NCBI RefSeq assembly: GCF_038593855.1
Contig: NZ_CP151996.1
Coordinates: 1,736,001-1,800,000 of the forward strand
DNA length: 64,000 nt
Source of the DNA: Lysinibacillus sp. FSL M8-0337
Lineage (GTDB): Bacteria; Bacillota; Bacilli; Bacillales_A; Planococcaceae
Direction: 5' to 3'
Made by a program: the position numbers and the translations under genes. How positions within the stretch are numbered: position 1 is the first letter of the stretch; each line of letters opens with the position of its first letter. This document shows, piece after piece, positions 17,693 to 25,946 of the stretch. The notes beneath the pieces were generated by a model. The model saw only the letters and a list, made by a program, of their open reading frames with translations, was not told where the DNA came from and did no database searches.

Positions 17693-17753
17693 ACAATATA
17701 CAGTATTATTTAAAAAACTTGGAACTCATTTTCAAAAAAGTGTGGTGCTTTTT

Positions 17754-18301
17754 ATGAATAAACTAAAAATCGAAACCTTTATAGGGGAAGAAGATATAAC
17801 TGCTCCTGTTTATAAAATCGAAAGTTTTCCTATTACCAATCCATTAGCGGTGGAAATGGCACAGAAGATATTAGAAGAAAACGAGGGCGACTACTTATGT
17901 GGCTTTGTGAGTTTGATTTACAATGATGAAGTTATTTTTGGCGAAGAGCAAATGACGGAAAGTTTATTAGATACATGGAGTAGTTTAAGTAATATTTTAG
18001 AAAGTAGATATGATGGGAGCAAAGAGGAGATAATTTTTTTAGATAATTATCCCTATGTTTATACTACAATTTAAGAACTTGATCGTTTTATGAAATACAA
18101 CTAGATTGTCACCAACGTTTTCTAGTTCCTATTGAACTTTTCAAAAATGAAGTGAAAAAGGAATTTATTAATTTTGTGGAATTTTGTAAAAATGAAAAAC
18201 TACAGTTTTCCGAGGAGAGTTCTTATCGAGGACTTTTAGAAACATATGATGAATTAATTCAAAATGAAGAGGAAAAAACTTTGAGGGCTAAAAAAATATA
18301 G
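17754..18301 (+). pseudogene. Immunity-like copy 2, disrupted
   Basis: It starts like the other copies at MNKLKIETFIGEEDI. The first 106 codons are intact to YPYVYTTI, where a CAA codon of the other copies is a TAA (18072-18074). Just after this the alignment with copies 1 and 4 also needs a one-base deletion (about 18090) to restore the downstream frame. That frame continues RFLVPIELFKNEVKKEF, FVEFCKNEKLQFSEE and ends at 18301. The truncated 106-residue product might still be made, but the full fold is lost. The C-terminal part keeps high similarity, so decay is recent. Confidence 0.82.
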
Positions 18302-18303
18302 AT

Positions 18304-18335
18304 GGGAGACTACTTGTTTTTAGCAAGTAGTTCCC
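18304..18335 (+). terminator. Hairpin after immunity copy 2
   Basis: GGGAGACTACTTG and GCAAGTAGTTCCC pair around TTTTTA with one irregularity. It is followed by ACAATGTTTTTT, which could act as a terminator tail. Confidence 0.65.
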
Positions 18336-18383
18336 ACAATGTTTTTTGGATTACTCATATTACTCATAAGTGTGAGGTGTCGT

Positions 18384-18914
18384 ATGAATAACCTTAAAAT
18401 TGAAACCTTTATAGGGGAAGAAGATATAACTGCTCCTGTTTATAAAATTGAAAGTTGCCCCATTACCAATCCTTTAGCGGTAGAAAAGGCACAGAAGATT
18501 TTAGAAGAAAACGAAGGTGATTACCTATGTGGCTTTGTCAGCTTGATTTATAATGATGTGGTGATTTTAGGTGAAGAGCAATTAACTGAATGTTTATTAG
18601 ATACTTGGAGTACTTTAAGTTATGTTTTAGAAAGCAGATATGATGGAAGGGGTCATCGGATTGTTTTTTTAGATAATGGTAAATATTTTGATACTGTAAT
18701 TGAAAATACGGGACAGTATTATCGAATTCAACTTGATTCTTCCCAGGAATTCCTCTTGCCAAAAGAGGAATTCCTGAATGAACTGAAGAAGAAGTTTTTT
18801 GAATTTGTGGAGTTTTGCAAGAATGAAAAACTACAGTTTTCCGAAGAAAGTTCTTATCTTGGCCTTCTAGAAACGTATGTTGAATTACTTGAACAAGAGG
18901 AAAGATCAATTTAG
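18384..18914 (+). CDS. Putative immunity protein, copy 3 of tandem array
   Basis: 176 aa from the ATG at 18384, preceded by GTGAGGTG, the best ribosome site of the array. It shares the constant N-terminus (NLKIETFIGEEDITAPVY) and the blocks NEGDYLCGFVSLIYND, SRYDGRGHRIVFLDN and FVEFCKNEKLQFSEES. It differs from copies 1 and 4 in the middle and C-terminal half (GKYFDTVIENTGQYY and SSQEFLLPKEEF). Intact and probably expressed. Function is inferred from context, as for copy 1. Confidence 0.72.
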   Translation: MNNLKIETFIGEEDITAPVYKIESCPITNPLAVEKAQKILEENEGDYLCGFVSLIYNDVVILGEEQLTECLLDTWSTLSYVLESRYDGRGHRIVFLDNGKYFDTVIENTGQYYRIQLDSSQEFLLPKEEFLNELKKKFFEFVEFCKNEKLQFSEESSYLGLLETYVELLEQEERSI

Positions 18915-18932
18915 AAGAAAAAAATATAAACA

Positions 18933-18963
18933 GGAGACTGCTTGAAATTTATCAAGCAGTCCC
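18933..18963 (+). terminator. Hairpin after immunity copy 3
   Basis: GGAGACTGCTTGA and TCAAGCAGTCCC pair around AATTTA with one irregularity; an A-rich stretch follows. Confidence 0.6.
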
Positions 18964-19016
18964 AAAAATTAAAGCATTTAACATAAGACTCATTTTCAAA
19001 AAGTGTGGTGCTTTGT

Positions 19017-19529
19017 ATGAATAAACTAAAAATCGAAACATTTATAGGGGAAGAAGATATAACTGCTCCTGTTTATAAAATCGAAAGTTTCCCGATTACC
19101 AATCCTTTAGCGGTAGAAAAAGCACAGAAGATATTAGAAGAAAACGAAGGTGATTACCTATGTGGCTTTGTCAGCTTAATTTATAATGATGTGGTGATTT
19201 TTGGTGAAGACCAAATAACGGAGAGTTTATTAAGTACGTGGTGTGATTTAATATATATTTTTGATACTCACTATGATGGAAGAAGTCATCAGATTGATTT
19301 TTTAGACAATTATCCCTATTTCGATACTACAATTCAAGAAAATGGTCATTTTTATGAAATTCGATTGGATAAATACCAGCGATTTCTGGTTCCTATAGAG
19401 TTATTTAAAAGAGAGGTGAAGAAAGAGTTTTTAAAATTTGTGGAGTTTTGTAAAAATGAAAAATTACAGTTTGCCGAAGACAGTTTATATCGAGCACTAT
19501 TAGAAACATATGATGAATTACTTTTTTGA
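19017..19529 (+). CDS. Putative immunity protein, copy 4 of tandem array
   Basis: 170 aa from the ATG at 19017, preceded by GTGTGGTG. The constant N-terminus is followed by GFVSLIYNDVVIFGEDQ, STWCDLIYIFDTHYDG, HQIDFLDNYPYFDTTIQ, RFLVPIELFKREVKKEF and FVEFCKNEKLQFAEDS. The middle (TWCDLIYI) and end are closest to copy 1, while the block before it is closest to copy 3, so the copies look mosaic. It ends a few residues earlier than the others (DELLF). Intact. Confidence 0.72.
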   Translation: MNKLKIETFIGEEDITAPVYKIESFPITNPLAVEKAQKILEENEGDYLCGFVSLIYNDVVIFGEDQITESLLSTWCDLIYIFDTHYDGRSHQIDFLDNYPYFDTTIQENGHFYEIRLDKYQRFLVPIELFKREVKKEFLKFVEFCKNEKLQFAEDSLYRALLETYDELLF

Positions 19530-19602
19530 GCTGCCCCTACAAAAAGATTTTTTAGTAGCATTACTTATAACAGAAGACTCATCATGGAAGCGGGGTGCTT
19601 TT

Positions 19603-20056
19603 ATGAATGCGCTAAAAAAAATACATTCATTGGTCGACAATATGATAGCAATTTTCCAGAAGTAATAACTGATGCTGTTCCTATGGCTTTGTCAGCTTAA
19701 TTTATAATGATGTGGTGATTTTTGGTGAAGAGCAAATAACGGAATGTTTGTTAGATACGTGGAGTACTTTTATTTATCTTTTAGAAAGTAGATATGATGG
19801 AAGCAATCATCATATAATTTTTTTGGATAATTATCCATATATCGATACTACAATTCAAGAAAATGGGCAATATTATGAAATTCAACTTGATCGTTATCAG
19901 TCTTTTCTTGTGCCGATTGAACCTTTTAAAGAAGAGCTGAAAAAAAGAATTTTTTAAATTTGTAGAGTTTTGTAACAATGAAAACTTTGGTTTTCTGAAG
20001 AAAGTTCTTATCGAGGGCTTTTAGAAACATACAATGAACTAAAATTAAGCGAATAG
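19603..20056 (+). pseudogene. Immunity-like copy 5, heavily decayed
   Basis: It opens like a family member at an ATG after GGGGTGCTTTT, but about 50 codons of the conserved N-terminal half are missing (join near 19680) and several frames are used. A long remnant frame (19712-19957) reads VIFGEEQITECLLDTW, SRYDGSNHHIIFLDNYPY and SFLVPIEPFKEELKK. A one-base change then breaks the frame before the usual FVEFCNNE region. The family end LLETYNEL is still readable close to 20040. It cannot make a full protein. Confidence 0.82.
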
Positions 20057-20086
20057 GGGATTGCTTGTGTTTAGCGAGCAATCCCC
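20056..20086. terminator. Hairpin after immunity copy 5
   Basis: GGGGATTGCTTG and GCGAGCAATCCCC pair around TGTTTA with one G-T pair. It closes the array and also lies just downstream of the RNase HI gene on the other strand. Confidence 0.75.
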
Positions 20087-20098
20087 ACTATATTATTA

Positions 20099-20491
20099 TT
20101 AATTTTTTTCTTTTTGAATAGCGTTGCGTGCTAGTGCATCTGCCGCTTTATTTTGCCCATCTGGAATCCATTTGATGAAAAATAAATCAAAATTATTTGC
20201 AAGTGTTAATGCTTGTTCAAGAAAAGGTTTAAATTCTTCGTTTTTGACATATTCTTTTTCTATAGATGTAACGACCACTTTTGAATCGGAACGGACGGAG
20301 ACAATGCTTGTACCTAGTTTTTGTGCTTCTTCTAAGCCCCGTACTAATGCGGTGAATTCGGCGATATGATTATTAGTATGACCGATGTACTCACTAATTT
20401 GTACGTGATGGCCTTCTCCTTTAATAAAAATGCCAATGCCGCTAGGGCCAGGATTACCTGCACTTGCCGCATCGATATAGACCTCTAACAT
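20099..20491 (-). CDS. Ribonuclease HI family protein
   Basis: 130 aa from the ATG at 20491 (MLEVYIDAASAGNPGPSG); the longer frame adds 23 residues unlike the family. It degrades the RNA strand of RNA-DNA hybrids. All four metal-binding acids are present: D7, E45 (IAEFTA), D69 (VRSDSK) and D118 (KAADALA). It is the short Gram-positive type, like B. subtilis YpdQ, lacking the basic handle and an N-terminal hybrid-binding domain. It converges on the immunity array and has no co-transcribed partner. Confidence 0.88.
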   Translation of the reverse strand: MLEVYIDAASAGNPGPSGIGIFIKGEGHHVQISEYIGHTNNHIAEFTALVRGLEEAQKLGTSIVSVRSDSKVVVTSIEKEYVKNEEFKPFLEQALTLANNFDLFFIKWIPDGQNKAADALARNAIQKEKN

Positions 20492-20674
20492 GAAAATCCC
20501 TACTTTGCGATTAGACTTCCATTTTATTGTACAGCAATGGGGCTGTTTGACAACCTCCAAATGATTGAAACAATTTTTGTTAAATTAGGATGAACAAAAT
20601 AGTTGCTTGAACACAATGTTGACTTCATAATAGAAAGACATGAAATTTGGACGTGAAAGGGGCGAATGTTCTTA

Positions 20675-20866
20675 ATGGATAAAGTGACGGTTATGAAAGA
20701 TATTGATGAACTACATGATATGTACTGTGCTGATTGCTTAGTCATTAAGCAACTGCGGAAAGAACGTGGGAAACAAGGGGCCCATCGTTTTTGTATTGAG
20801 GCGTGTACAGTAGGGGAGCGATTGCAGTTTTTAGGGGAAGAGCTAATGAAAGTGTATAGCAAATAA
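20675..20866 (+). CDS. Small zinc-finger protein (C2HCIx2C type)
   Basis: 63 aa. The ATG at 20675 is chosen because AAAGGGG lies only three bases before the alternative ATG at 20666; either is possible. Cys/His pattern: C18-x2-C21, H37-x2-C40-I-x2-C44 (HRFCIEACTVGERLQF), which fits the zf-C2HCIx2C family of small Bacillales proteins of unknown role. No signal peptide. It is monocistronic and ends before a hairpin. Confidence 0.78.
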   Translation: MDKVTVMKDIDELHDMYCADCLVIKQLRKERGKQGAHRFCIEACTVGERLQFLGEELMKVYSK

Positions 20867-21000
20867 GGCGCTGATTGTGAGAACTCACATAAAAATATCC
20901 AATAAGAAATTTTTATGCATGAAATTAAGCATATGTAGTGCTTTTCTTGCATAAATAACTATATGTTCGGAAATAATAAAATTGGTTGGTTACCATAGAA

Positions 21001-21047
21001 AAAGCTACCTTGTTGTCTGTTATGCAGATAACGAACGTAGCTTTTTT
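21001..21047. terminator. Terminator after the zinc-finger gene
   Basis: AAAGCTAC and GTAGCTTT close a long imperfect stem with CTTGTT opposite AACGAAC, followed by a T run. Confidence 0.75.
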
Positions 21048-21064
21048 CTATTTATTTATTGGAA

Positions 21065-21157
21065 CGCGGGTAAAACAGTGTAAATCGTGGATAGAAGTCC
21101 ACTAAACGCGGGTAAAACAGAAGAAATCGCGGATAGAAGGCAAATACCGCTTTAGCA
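21065..21157. repeat. Intergenic 21-bp-period array C (CGCGGGTAAA type)
   Basis: Units start at 21065, 21086, 21107 and 21128 (exactly 21 apart), with a weak fifth CGCTTTAGCA at 21148. Odd units begin CGCGGGTAAAACAG, even units CGTGGATAGAAG or CGCGGATAGAAG, so a 42-bp higher-order repeat is visible. It lies between two terminators of converging genes. Confidence 0.85.
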
Positions 21158-21203
21158 AAACAAGTGTTAGATTGATTGTAACTCAATCTAACACTTGTTT
21201 TTG
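21157..21203. terminator. Terminator of the SEC-C gene
   Basis: ACAAGTGTTAGATTGA and TCAATCTAACACTTGT form a perfect 16-bp stem around TTGTAAC. Almost the same stem recurs at 33173. Confidence 0.88.
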
Positions 21204-21205
21204 TT

Positions 21206-22189
21206 TTATTTTGTTGAAGCGTATTGACTTAAATCTTGGTAGTATTTTGTTAAAGAGGAAGGAGAAATATCGAAAGTCGCTGCAATTTCTTTGACTGTCA
21301 TAGAAAGTGATTCAAATAGCTCTTTTTCCTGACCGTAGCGAATAGCACCTGCTGCGATGGCCGCTTCTTTACGTGCAGATGGTTGTCCTTCGATTAAGTA
21401 ATCCTCTAATAGTTCAAGCATCGGTGCTGTTTCACGCTCATTTTGTTCAAGGAATTCCTTGACTTGCATAATAACACCGTTCTCGAAGTTTGTGAATTCT
21501 TCGCCCTTGTAGCCATTAGACATAAGTAGCTCCCAGAATGTTAGATGATCTTCTTTTAAGAATGTTTGAACCTTCTTATTCGAAGCCTCGAAGTTTTCTT
21601 TTAACTTCACAAATACCTGTTCATGGTCTTGTGGGAAGAATATAAGCGTTGATACCGCTAAATAATGCGCTTCCTGCTTTGTGCCATCTGGCAAGATAAA
21701 CGCAAAGACATGCATTCCCTCAGGAATTGGCTTATCATTTTCGCGACGGATGTAAATTTCTTCATTTGAAAGAACATGACTAGCTTTAAAATATTTTTCC
21801 TCTACAACAGTTACCGTACCAATAAAGAGTGTAGGTTGAGACCAGCCTTCAAGCACTTTTAAAGTTGAAGGTCTTACCGTCTTTTTCTTCGTTTTCTTTA
21901 AATAACCTTTCCAAATAGATGGCTCTTGATGGAAGAAGAAGTCGTCTAACGCAATCGCTTCAATAAGCTCACGTTGTAGTACGCTCTCTAATTTAGGCTG
22001 CCATGTGCCAACATGCTCGATATAAGCACGAACATCTTTGCGTTCTGGATATTCTAAATAAAATGTTTGTAGTACACGCTCTAGTTCTTCGATTGCTACA
22101 GCTTCAACTGTAACTTGCTGTTTACCTTCACAACATTTTTTGTATTTTTTGCCGCTACCGCATGGGCATGGATCATTACGTTTTACCAT
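21206..22189 (-). CDS. SEC-C motif protein
   Basis: 327 aa from the ATG at 22189 (AAAGGAAG is properly spaced for it, too close to the GTG at 22201). The N-terminus NDPCPCGSGKKYKKCC (C8, C10, C19, C20) is a SEC-C zinc motif, as at the end of SecA. The long middle region is unassigned. The end MTVKEIAATFDISPSSL looks like a small helix-turn-helix. SEC-C proteins often contact ribosomes or other proteins; the function here is unknown. Confidence 0.85.
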   Translation of the reverse strand: MVKRNDPCPCGSGKKYKKCCEGKQQVTVEAVAIEELERVLQTFYLEYPERKDVRAYIEHVGTWQPKLESVLQRELIEAIALDDFFFHQEPSIWKGYLKKTKKKTVRPSTLKVLEGWSQPTLFIGTVTVVEEKYFKASHVLSNEEIYIRRENDKPIPEGMHVFAFILPDGTKQEAHYLAVSTLIFFPQDHEQVFVKLKENFEASNKKVQTFLKEDHLTFWELLMSNGYKGEEFTNFENGVIMQVKEFLEQNERETAPMLELLEDYLIEGQPSARKEAAIAAGAIRYGQEKELFESLSMTVKEIAATFDISPSSLTKYYQDLSQYASTK

Positions 22190-22372
22190 AATTAGAAACA
22201 CTTCCTTTGAAAATTGTTAGTCGATTTTTGCTAAATAAATTGCGTACACTTAATAATAACGGTACTTTTGTATGAAGAAAAATGATTATCTATTTTGAAA
22301 TATCAAAAAATTAGAGGGACGCCCTAATTCTATTATATGTATGTATTTTCTAGCTTAGAACTAAAAAAAGAA

Positions 22373-22406
22373 AACCATCTACGCACTTGTATCGAGCGTA
22401 GATGGT
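22373..22406 (-). terminator. Terminator of pepF
   Basis: ACCATCTACGC and GCGTAGATGGT form a perfect 11-bp stem, with a pyrimidine run on the minus strand. Confidence 0.85.
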
Positions 22407-22413
22407 AATACTA

Positions 22414-24219
22414 TTAGACTTCAATCTCTGCTGTTAGTCTTTCAAGCTCGTCAATTAAATGACCAATGTAAGCAATTGTTTCTCGCAGCGGTTGATCTGT
22501 CGTGACATCAACACCTGCCATTTGGGCAAGTTCTACAGGCGATTTAGTGCCACCTGCTTGCAGTACTTTTAACCATTCGTCTACAGCCTGACTACCTTCT
22601 TTTAAAATACGTTGCGATACTTGTGTAGAAATCGTTAAACCAGCACTATATGTGTATGGATACAAGCCCATATAGTAATGAGGCTGACGCATCCAAGTCA
22701 ATTCTGCACCTTCTGAAATATGGACAGTATCGCCCCAGAAATCTTCTAAAACAGTACGTTTTAATTGATTCAATACTGTAGCATTCACTGATTCGCCAGC
22801 ATCCACTAATTCGTATACTTTACGTTGGTATGCTGCCTCTAGTAAATGTGTGACGAAGTTATGATAATATGTTTTCGATACGATGTTTGATATAACCCAA
22901 CGTTTAAAGCGTTTATCATCATTATGTGTCAATAAATAGTTTGCTAGTAGCATCTCATTCATTGTAGATGGCGCCTCAATAAAGTAGAGGGAAGGGCGAT
23001 TATTTAAATATGATTGATGGGCATGTGCATTAACAAAATGACCAGCGTGACCAAGCTCATGGATTAGTGTGAAAACCTCGTTCATTCGCTCATTCCATGA
23101 CATTAAAATGTATGGATGGCTACCGTAAGGACTTGAGCAAAATGCGCCTGTAGATTTTCCTTTATTTGGTGCATAATCAATCCAGCGCTCGTTGAACGCT
23201 CTTTCAATCATTTCCTCATAATCTTTACCCATCACAGCTAATGATTTTTCAACATAATCTTTTGCTTCTGCCATTGTTAATTTTGGATCATAGCTTGGAT
23301 CGAGCGCTATTTTTAAATCAGCAAACGTCATTTTATCTAAGCCATGCGCTTTTTGTACAAGCTTGGCATAACGACGCATATGTGGAGCAAGCTCTTTTGT
23401 AATAAGGTCAATTTGACGATTATAAAGTGAACGATCGACATCTTGGTCAAAAAGTAAAAAGTCAATGACAGAGTCGAAGCCCCGTAAATCAGCGATTGTT
23501 TTCTCTTGCTGGATATGCGTGTTATATACTTTAGCCGTAGTATGTTGATACTCACGAAGCTTGTTAGAAAAGGCATTGAATGCCGCTCGACGAATCGTTG
23601 GATCGCTTTCAAGTTCCCAATCATTTTCGAATAACACATAGCTAAGCGGATGATTTTTGCCATTTGCCTCAAACTCCCCGAAATGCATATCCACGAGCTT
23701 TGTCGTGTTGTAAATTTCATAAGGTGCGTCGAATGTAGAACGCAAAGCAGCAAGCGTTTTTTCTACTTCAGGATGTAGTTGATAAGGCTTTTGCTTTAAT
23801 AGTTGTGTGATATAGCGCTTATATAGGGGACTTAACGCTGCAGCTTGCTCTAAAATGGTTTCGTCTAATGCAAGCAATTCGCTATTCACGAATGCGATGG
23901 AACTGCTAATTTTTCCAATTGCCGTGCTAAATTTTGCTGCGCGCATTTGTGCAACGTCATCCGTACGATCAGCCTGTATATTTAAGCTCGCATAGGTTCC
24001 AAGAGGGATAATACCTACTTGTAATGCTTCAAAGGCTGTCAGTACCTCAATTACCTTGTGTGCATCCGTAATGCTCCCTTTATAGGTGCTTTCAAATTTT
24101 ACTGCATCTTCTACAAACTGAGCTAATGCAGGTTCAAAATCAGCGTCATTTTCAAGTAAATCCTGTAAATTCCACGTTTCCTCCACTGCAACATCTTTCC
24201 GTAATGGTAATACTTCCAT
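22414..24219 (-). CDS. pepF: Oligoendopeptidase F (M3B)
   Basis: 601 aa, the usual length. It is a cytosolic zinc metallopeptidase cutting peptides of about 7-17 residues. The HExxH zinc site is H387-E388-L-G-H391 (LIHELGHAGHF), and the third ligand is in FIEAPSTMNE about 25 residues on. The N-terminal helical domain and the end YTYSAGLTISTQVSQRI match PepF. The ATG follows AAAAGGGGTG. Its own terminator suggests a single-gene transcript. Confidence 0.95.
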   Translation of the reverse strand: MEVLPLRKDVAVEETWNLQDLLENDADFEPALAQFVEDAVKFESTYKGSITDAHKVIEVLTAFEALQVGIIPLGTYASLNIQADRTDDVAQMRAAKFSTAIGKISSSIAFVNSELLALDETILEQAAALSPLYKRYITQLLKQKPYQLHPEVEKTLAALRSTFDAPYEIYNTTKLVDMHFGEFEANGKNHPLSYVLFENDWELESDPTIRRAAFNAFSNKLREYQHTTAKVYNTHIQQEKTIADLRGFDSVIDFLLFDQDVDRSLYNRQIDLITKELAPHMRRYAKLVQKAHGLDKMTFADLKIALDPSYDPKLTMAEAKDYVEKSLAVMGKDYEEMIERAFNERWIDYAPNKGKSTGAFCSSPYGSHPYILMSWNERMNEVFTLIHELGHAGHFVNAHAHQSYLNNRPSLYFIEAPSTMNEMLLANYLLTHNDDKRFKRWVISNIVSKTYYHNFVTHLLEAAYQRKVYELVDAGESVNATVLNQLKRTVLEDFWGDTVHISEGAELTWMRQPHYYMGLYPYTYSAGLTISTQVSQRILKEGSQAVDEWLKVLQAGGTKSPVELAQMAGVDVTTDQPLRETIAYIGHLIDELERLTAEIEV

Positions 24220-24348
24220 GTCAGAACACCCCTTTTAACGTAAGTGATTCCATTATAACGAAACTATTTCGAAAAGTGAAATAATTATAAGAGTAAGATT
24301 TTAGTAGCCTAGCGAAATCATGAATTTTTAAAAAAAGAAGCATAACGT

Positions 24349-24373
24349 GTTTGAAATTGTGTCAGTTGGGAAA
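24349..24373 (+). promoter_or_regulatory. Candidate sigma-B promoter of dps copy 1
   Basis: GTTTGA, 13 bases, GGGAAA: close to the general-stress sigma-B consensus (GTTTAA-N12-14-GGGWAT), 69 bases before the dps-like start. The stress-type products of the next two genes support it. Confidence 0.6.
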
Positions 24374-24441
24374 AATAAGGTATAGCCAGAGTACAAAGCA
24401 ACGCATACTAAAGGCTAGTATGAATTATTGGAGGAGATATT

Positions 24442-24882
24442 ATGTCACAAAATTTAAACAAGCAACTCAATAAGCTAGTAGCAACATACTCTGTACTGTA
24501 TACAAAATTGCATAACTACCATTGGTATGTAACAGGCAGTGCCTTTTTTACACTGCATGAAAAATTTGAAGAATTATATAATGAAACAACATTAAATTTA
24601 GATGAAATCGCAGAGCGTATTCTATCCAAAGATGGCAAGCCAGTAGCTACTTTAAAAGAGCATCTGGAGCTTTCTTATATAGAAGAAGCAACAGGTAAAG
24701 AAACAACGGAAGAAATGGTTGCTACAACAATTTCTGATTTCCAAAAGTTGATGAAAGCTTTAAACGCAACGATGGAGCTTGCGGCAGAAGAGGGTGACGA
24801 CCGAACGGAAGACTTATTAAACGCTATGTACCAGTCCCTTGAAAAACATGCATGGATGTTAAAAGCATTCCTGAACGAATAA
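24442..24882 (+). CDS. Dps/ferritin-like DNA-protecting protein, copy 1
   Basis: 146 aa. The Dps ferroxidase motif is seen at about residues 26-50: LHNYHWYVTGSAFFTLH then KFEELYN and LDEIAERIL. Dps forms 12-subunit shells that oxidise and store Fe(II) and protect DNA from peroxide. GGAGGAG precedes the ATG. A YflT-like gene follows after 90 bases. The same pair recurs at 27301-28458 with very similar proteins, so the module is duplicated. A sigma-B-like promoter lies upstream. Confidence 0.92.
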   Translation: MSQNLNKQLNKLVATYSVLYTKLHNYHWYVTGSAFFTLHEKFEELYNETTLNLDEIAERILSKDGKPVATLKEHLELSYIEEATGKETTEEMVATTISDFQKLMKALNATMELAAEEGDDRTEDLLNAMYQSLEKHAWMLKAFLNE

Positions 24883-24972
24883 CATTAAAAGGAAGACAAA
24901 AAACGGTAAAGGCAGTTCCTCTGATACGAATAAGTATGGAGTGGCCATTAAAAATAGGAGGACATATATTGC

Positions 24973-25497
24973 ATGAATGAACAAAATCCATATATTGAAG
25001 TGGCACACTCGAAAGAGGAAATGCTAGAAATATTAAAACAAATGCATAGCCGAGGTTTTCACACGAATGATATTCATATTATTGCGAAGGACGCTACGCC
25101 ATTTGCGGACATTAAATGGGAAACAGATGTACACACGCATGAGGCAGGCAATTGGCTCGATCAGTTTAAATCATGGTTTACAGGTGAATCTGCTGTAAAA
25201 GAAGGCGTCAAACGTTTTCATTTAAGTGAGGGGCAAACGGCCTATTATGCACAACTTGTAGAGCATGGTGCTATTGTTGTGTTTGGCGAGAAGGCAAACA
25301 CAGATGCCCCAGTAACAATAGCGATTGATCAAGAGGAAAATCGCTATTGGCATAATCCACTGGAACCTCGCGTTACTGCGCCTGAACCATTTATTGATAC
25401 GATTGATCATGTCGAGACGCCTGAGCAACGAGAGCATCGGTTAAGAGCAGAAGAAAGTTTGGAAGAAGCGGAACAATTGAATAAAGACAATACGTAA
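24973..25497 (+). CDS. YflT-type general stress protein, copy 1
   Basis: 174 aa. The N-terminal domain (about 1-105; IEVAHSKEEMLEILKQM, DIHIIAKD, SWFTGESAVKEGVKRF and ALV-type AYYAQLVEHGAIVVF) matches the heat-induced YflT domain found in general stress proteins. The C-terminal third is a charged, probably flexible tail rich in Glu and Pro. Cytosolic, function unknown. The ATG is preceded by AGGAGGAC. Cotranscribed with or adjacent to dps copy 1 and ended by a terminator. Confidence 0.85.
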   Translation: MNEQNPYIEVAHSKEEMLEILKQMHSRGFHTNDIHIIAKDATPFADIKWETDVHTHEAGNWLDQFKSWFTGESAVKEGVKRFHLSEGQTAYYAQLVEHGAIVVFGEKANTDAPVTIAIDQEENRYWHNPLEPRVTAPEPFIDTIDHVETPEQREHRLRAEESLEEAEQLNKDNT

Positions 25498-25500
25498 GTA

Positions 25501-25532
25501 AAACCCTCTTCTGTTAAAGAAGGGGGTTTTTA
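25501..25532 (+). terminator. Terminator of stress module 1
   Basis: AAACCCTCTTCT and AGAAGGGGGTTT pair with one G-T, followed by TT. Confidence 0.85.
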
Positions 25533-25622
25533 CTATATATTGCTTTACTATTCTGTTCTCGTTTATTGTTCTAACAATTATAATAGTATAAAAAAGGAAT
25601 TGCTGAAAGGATAGCCGAACTG

Positions 25623-25946
25623 ATGCCAAAGGGAAGAAAAACGACATTAGAGGAACGAGTTCAAATCGTTTACTTTTGTTTAAAGCACGATAAAAACTAC
25701 CAACTTACTGCAGAGAGGTTTCAAGTATCGTACCAACAAGTTTACCAATGGGTTAAAAAATATGAAGCGGGTGACGAAGCATCGCTACAAGATAAACGCG
25801 GGCGAACTAAAGAAGAACAGGAGCGTACAATAGAAGAACAATTTAAAGAAGAAATAAAAAGTCTTGAACGCGAAAATGAACGTCTACGTACAGAAAATGC
25901 TTTGCTAAAAAAGCTAGAGGAAATCGAAGGGAGGAGAGTTATGTAA
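25623..25946 (+). CDS. IS3-family transposase OrfA
   Basis: 107 aa. The helix-turn-helix domain (TLEERVQIVYFCLKH, AERFQVSYQQVYQWVKKYEAG) is followed by a charged coiled coil with a leucine-zipper pattern (EIKSLERENERLRTEN, ALLKKLEEIE). This is the DNA-binding subunit of IS3-type transposases, normally joined to OrfB by a -1 frameshift. It appears complete, but the partner is truncated, so transposition is not expected. AAAGGA precedes the ATG. Confidence 0.88.
   Translation: MPKGRKTTLEERVQIVYFCLKHDKNYQLTAERFQVSYQQVYQWVKKYEAGDEASLQDKRGRTKEEQERTIEEQFKEEIKSLERENERLRTENALLKKLEEIEGRRVM

Larger units (their letters stand above)
17101..20086 (+). repeat. Tandem array of five immunity-like units
   Basis: Start codons of the five units lie at 17117, 17754, 18384, 19017 and 19603: spacings 637, 630, 633 and 586. 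The conserved unit begins with the AAGTGTGGTGCTTT-type leader, continues through the gene and (except copy 4) ends with a G-rich hairpin whose right arm is YCCC. Copies 1, 3 and 4 are intact; 2 and 5 are broken. Confidence 0.9.
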
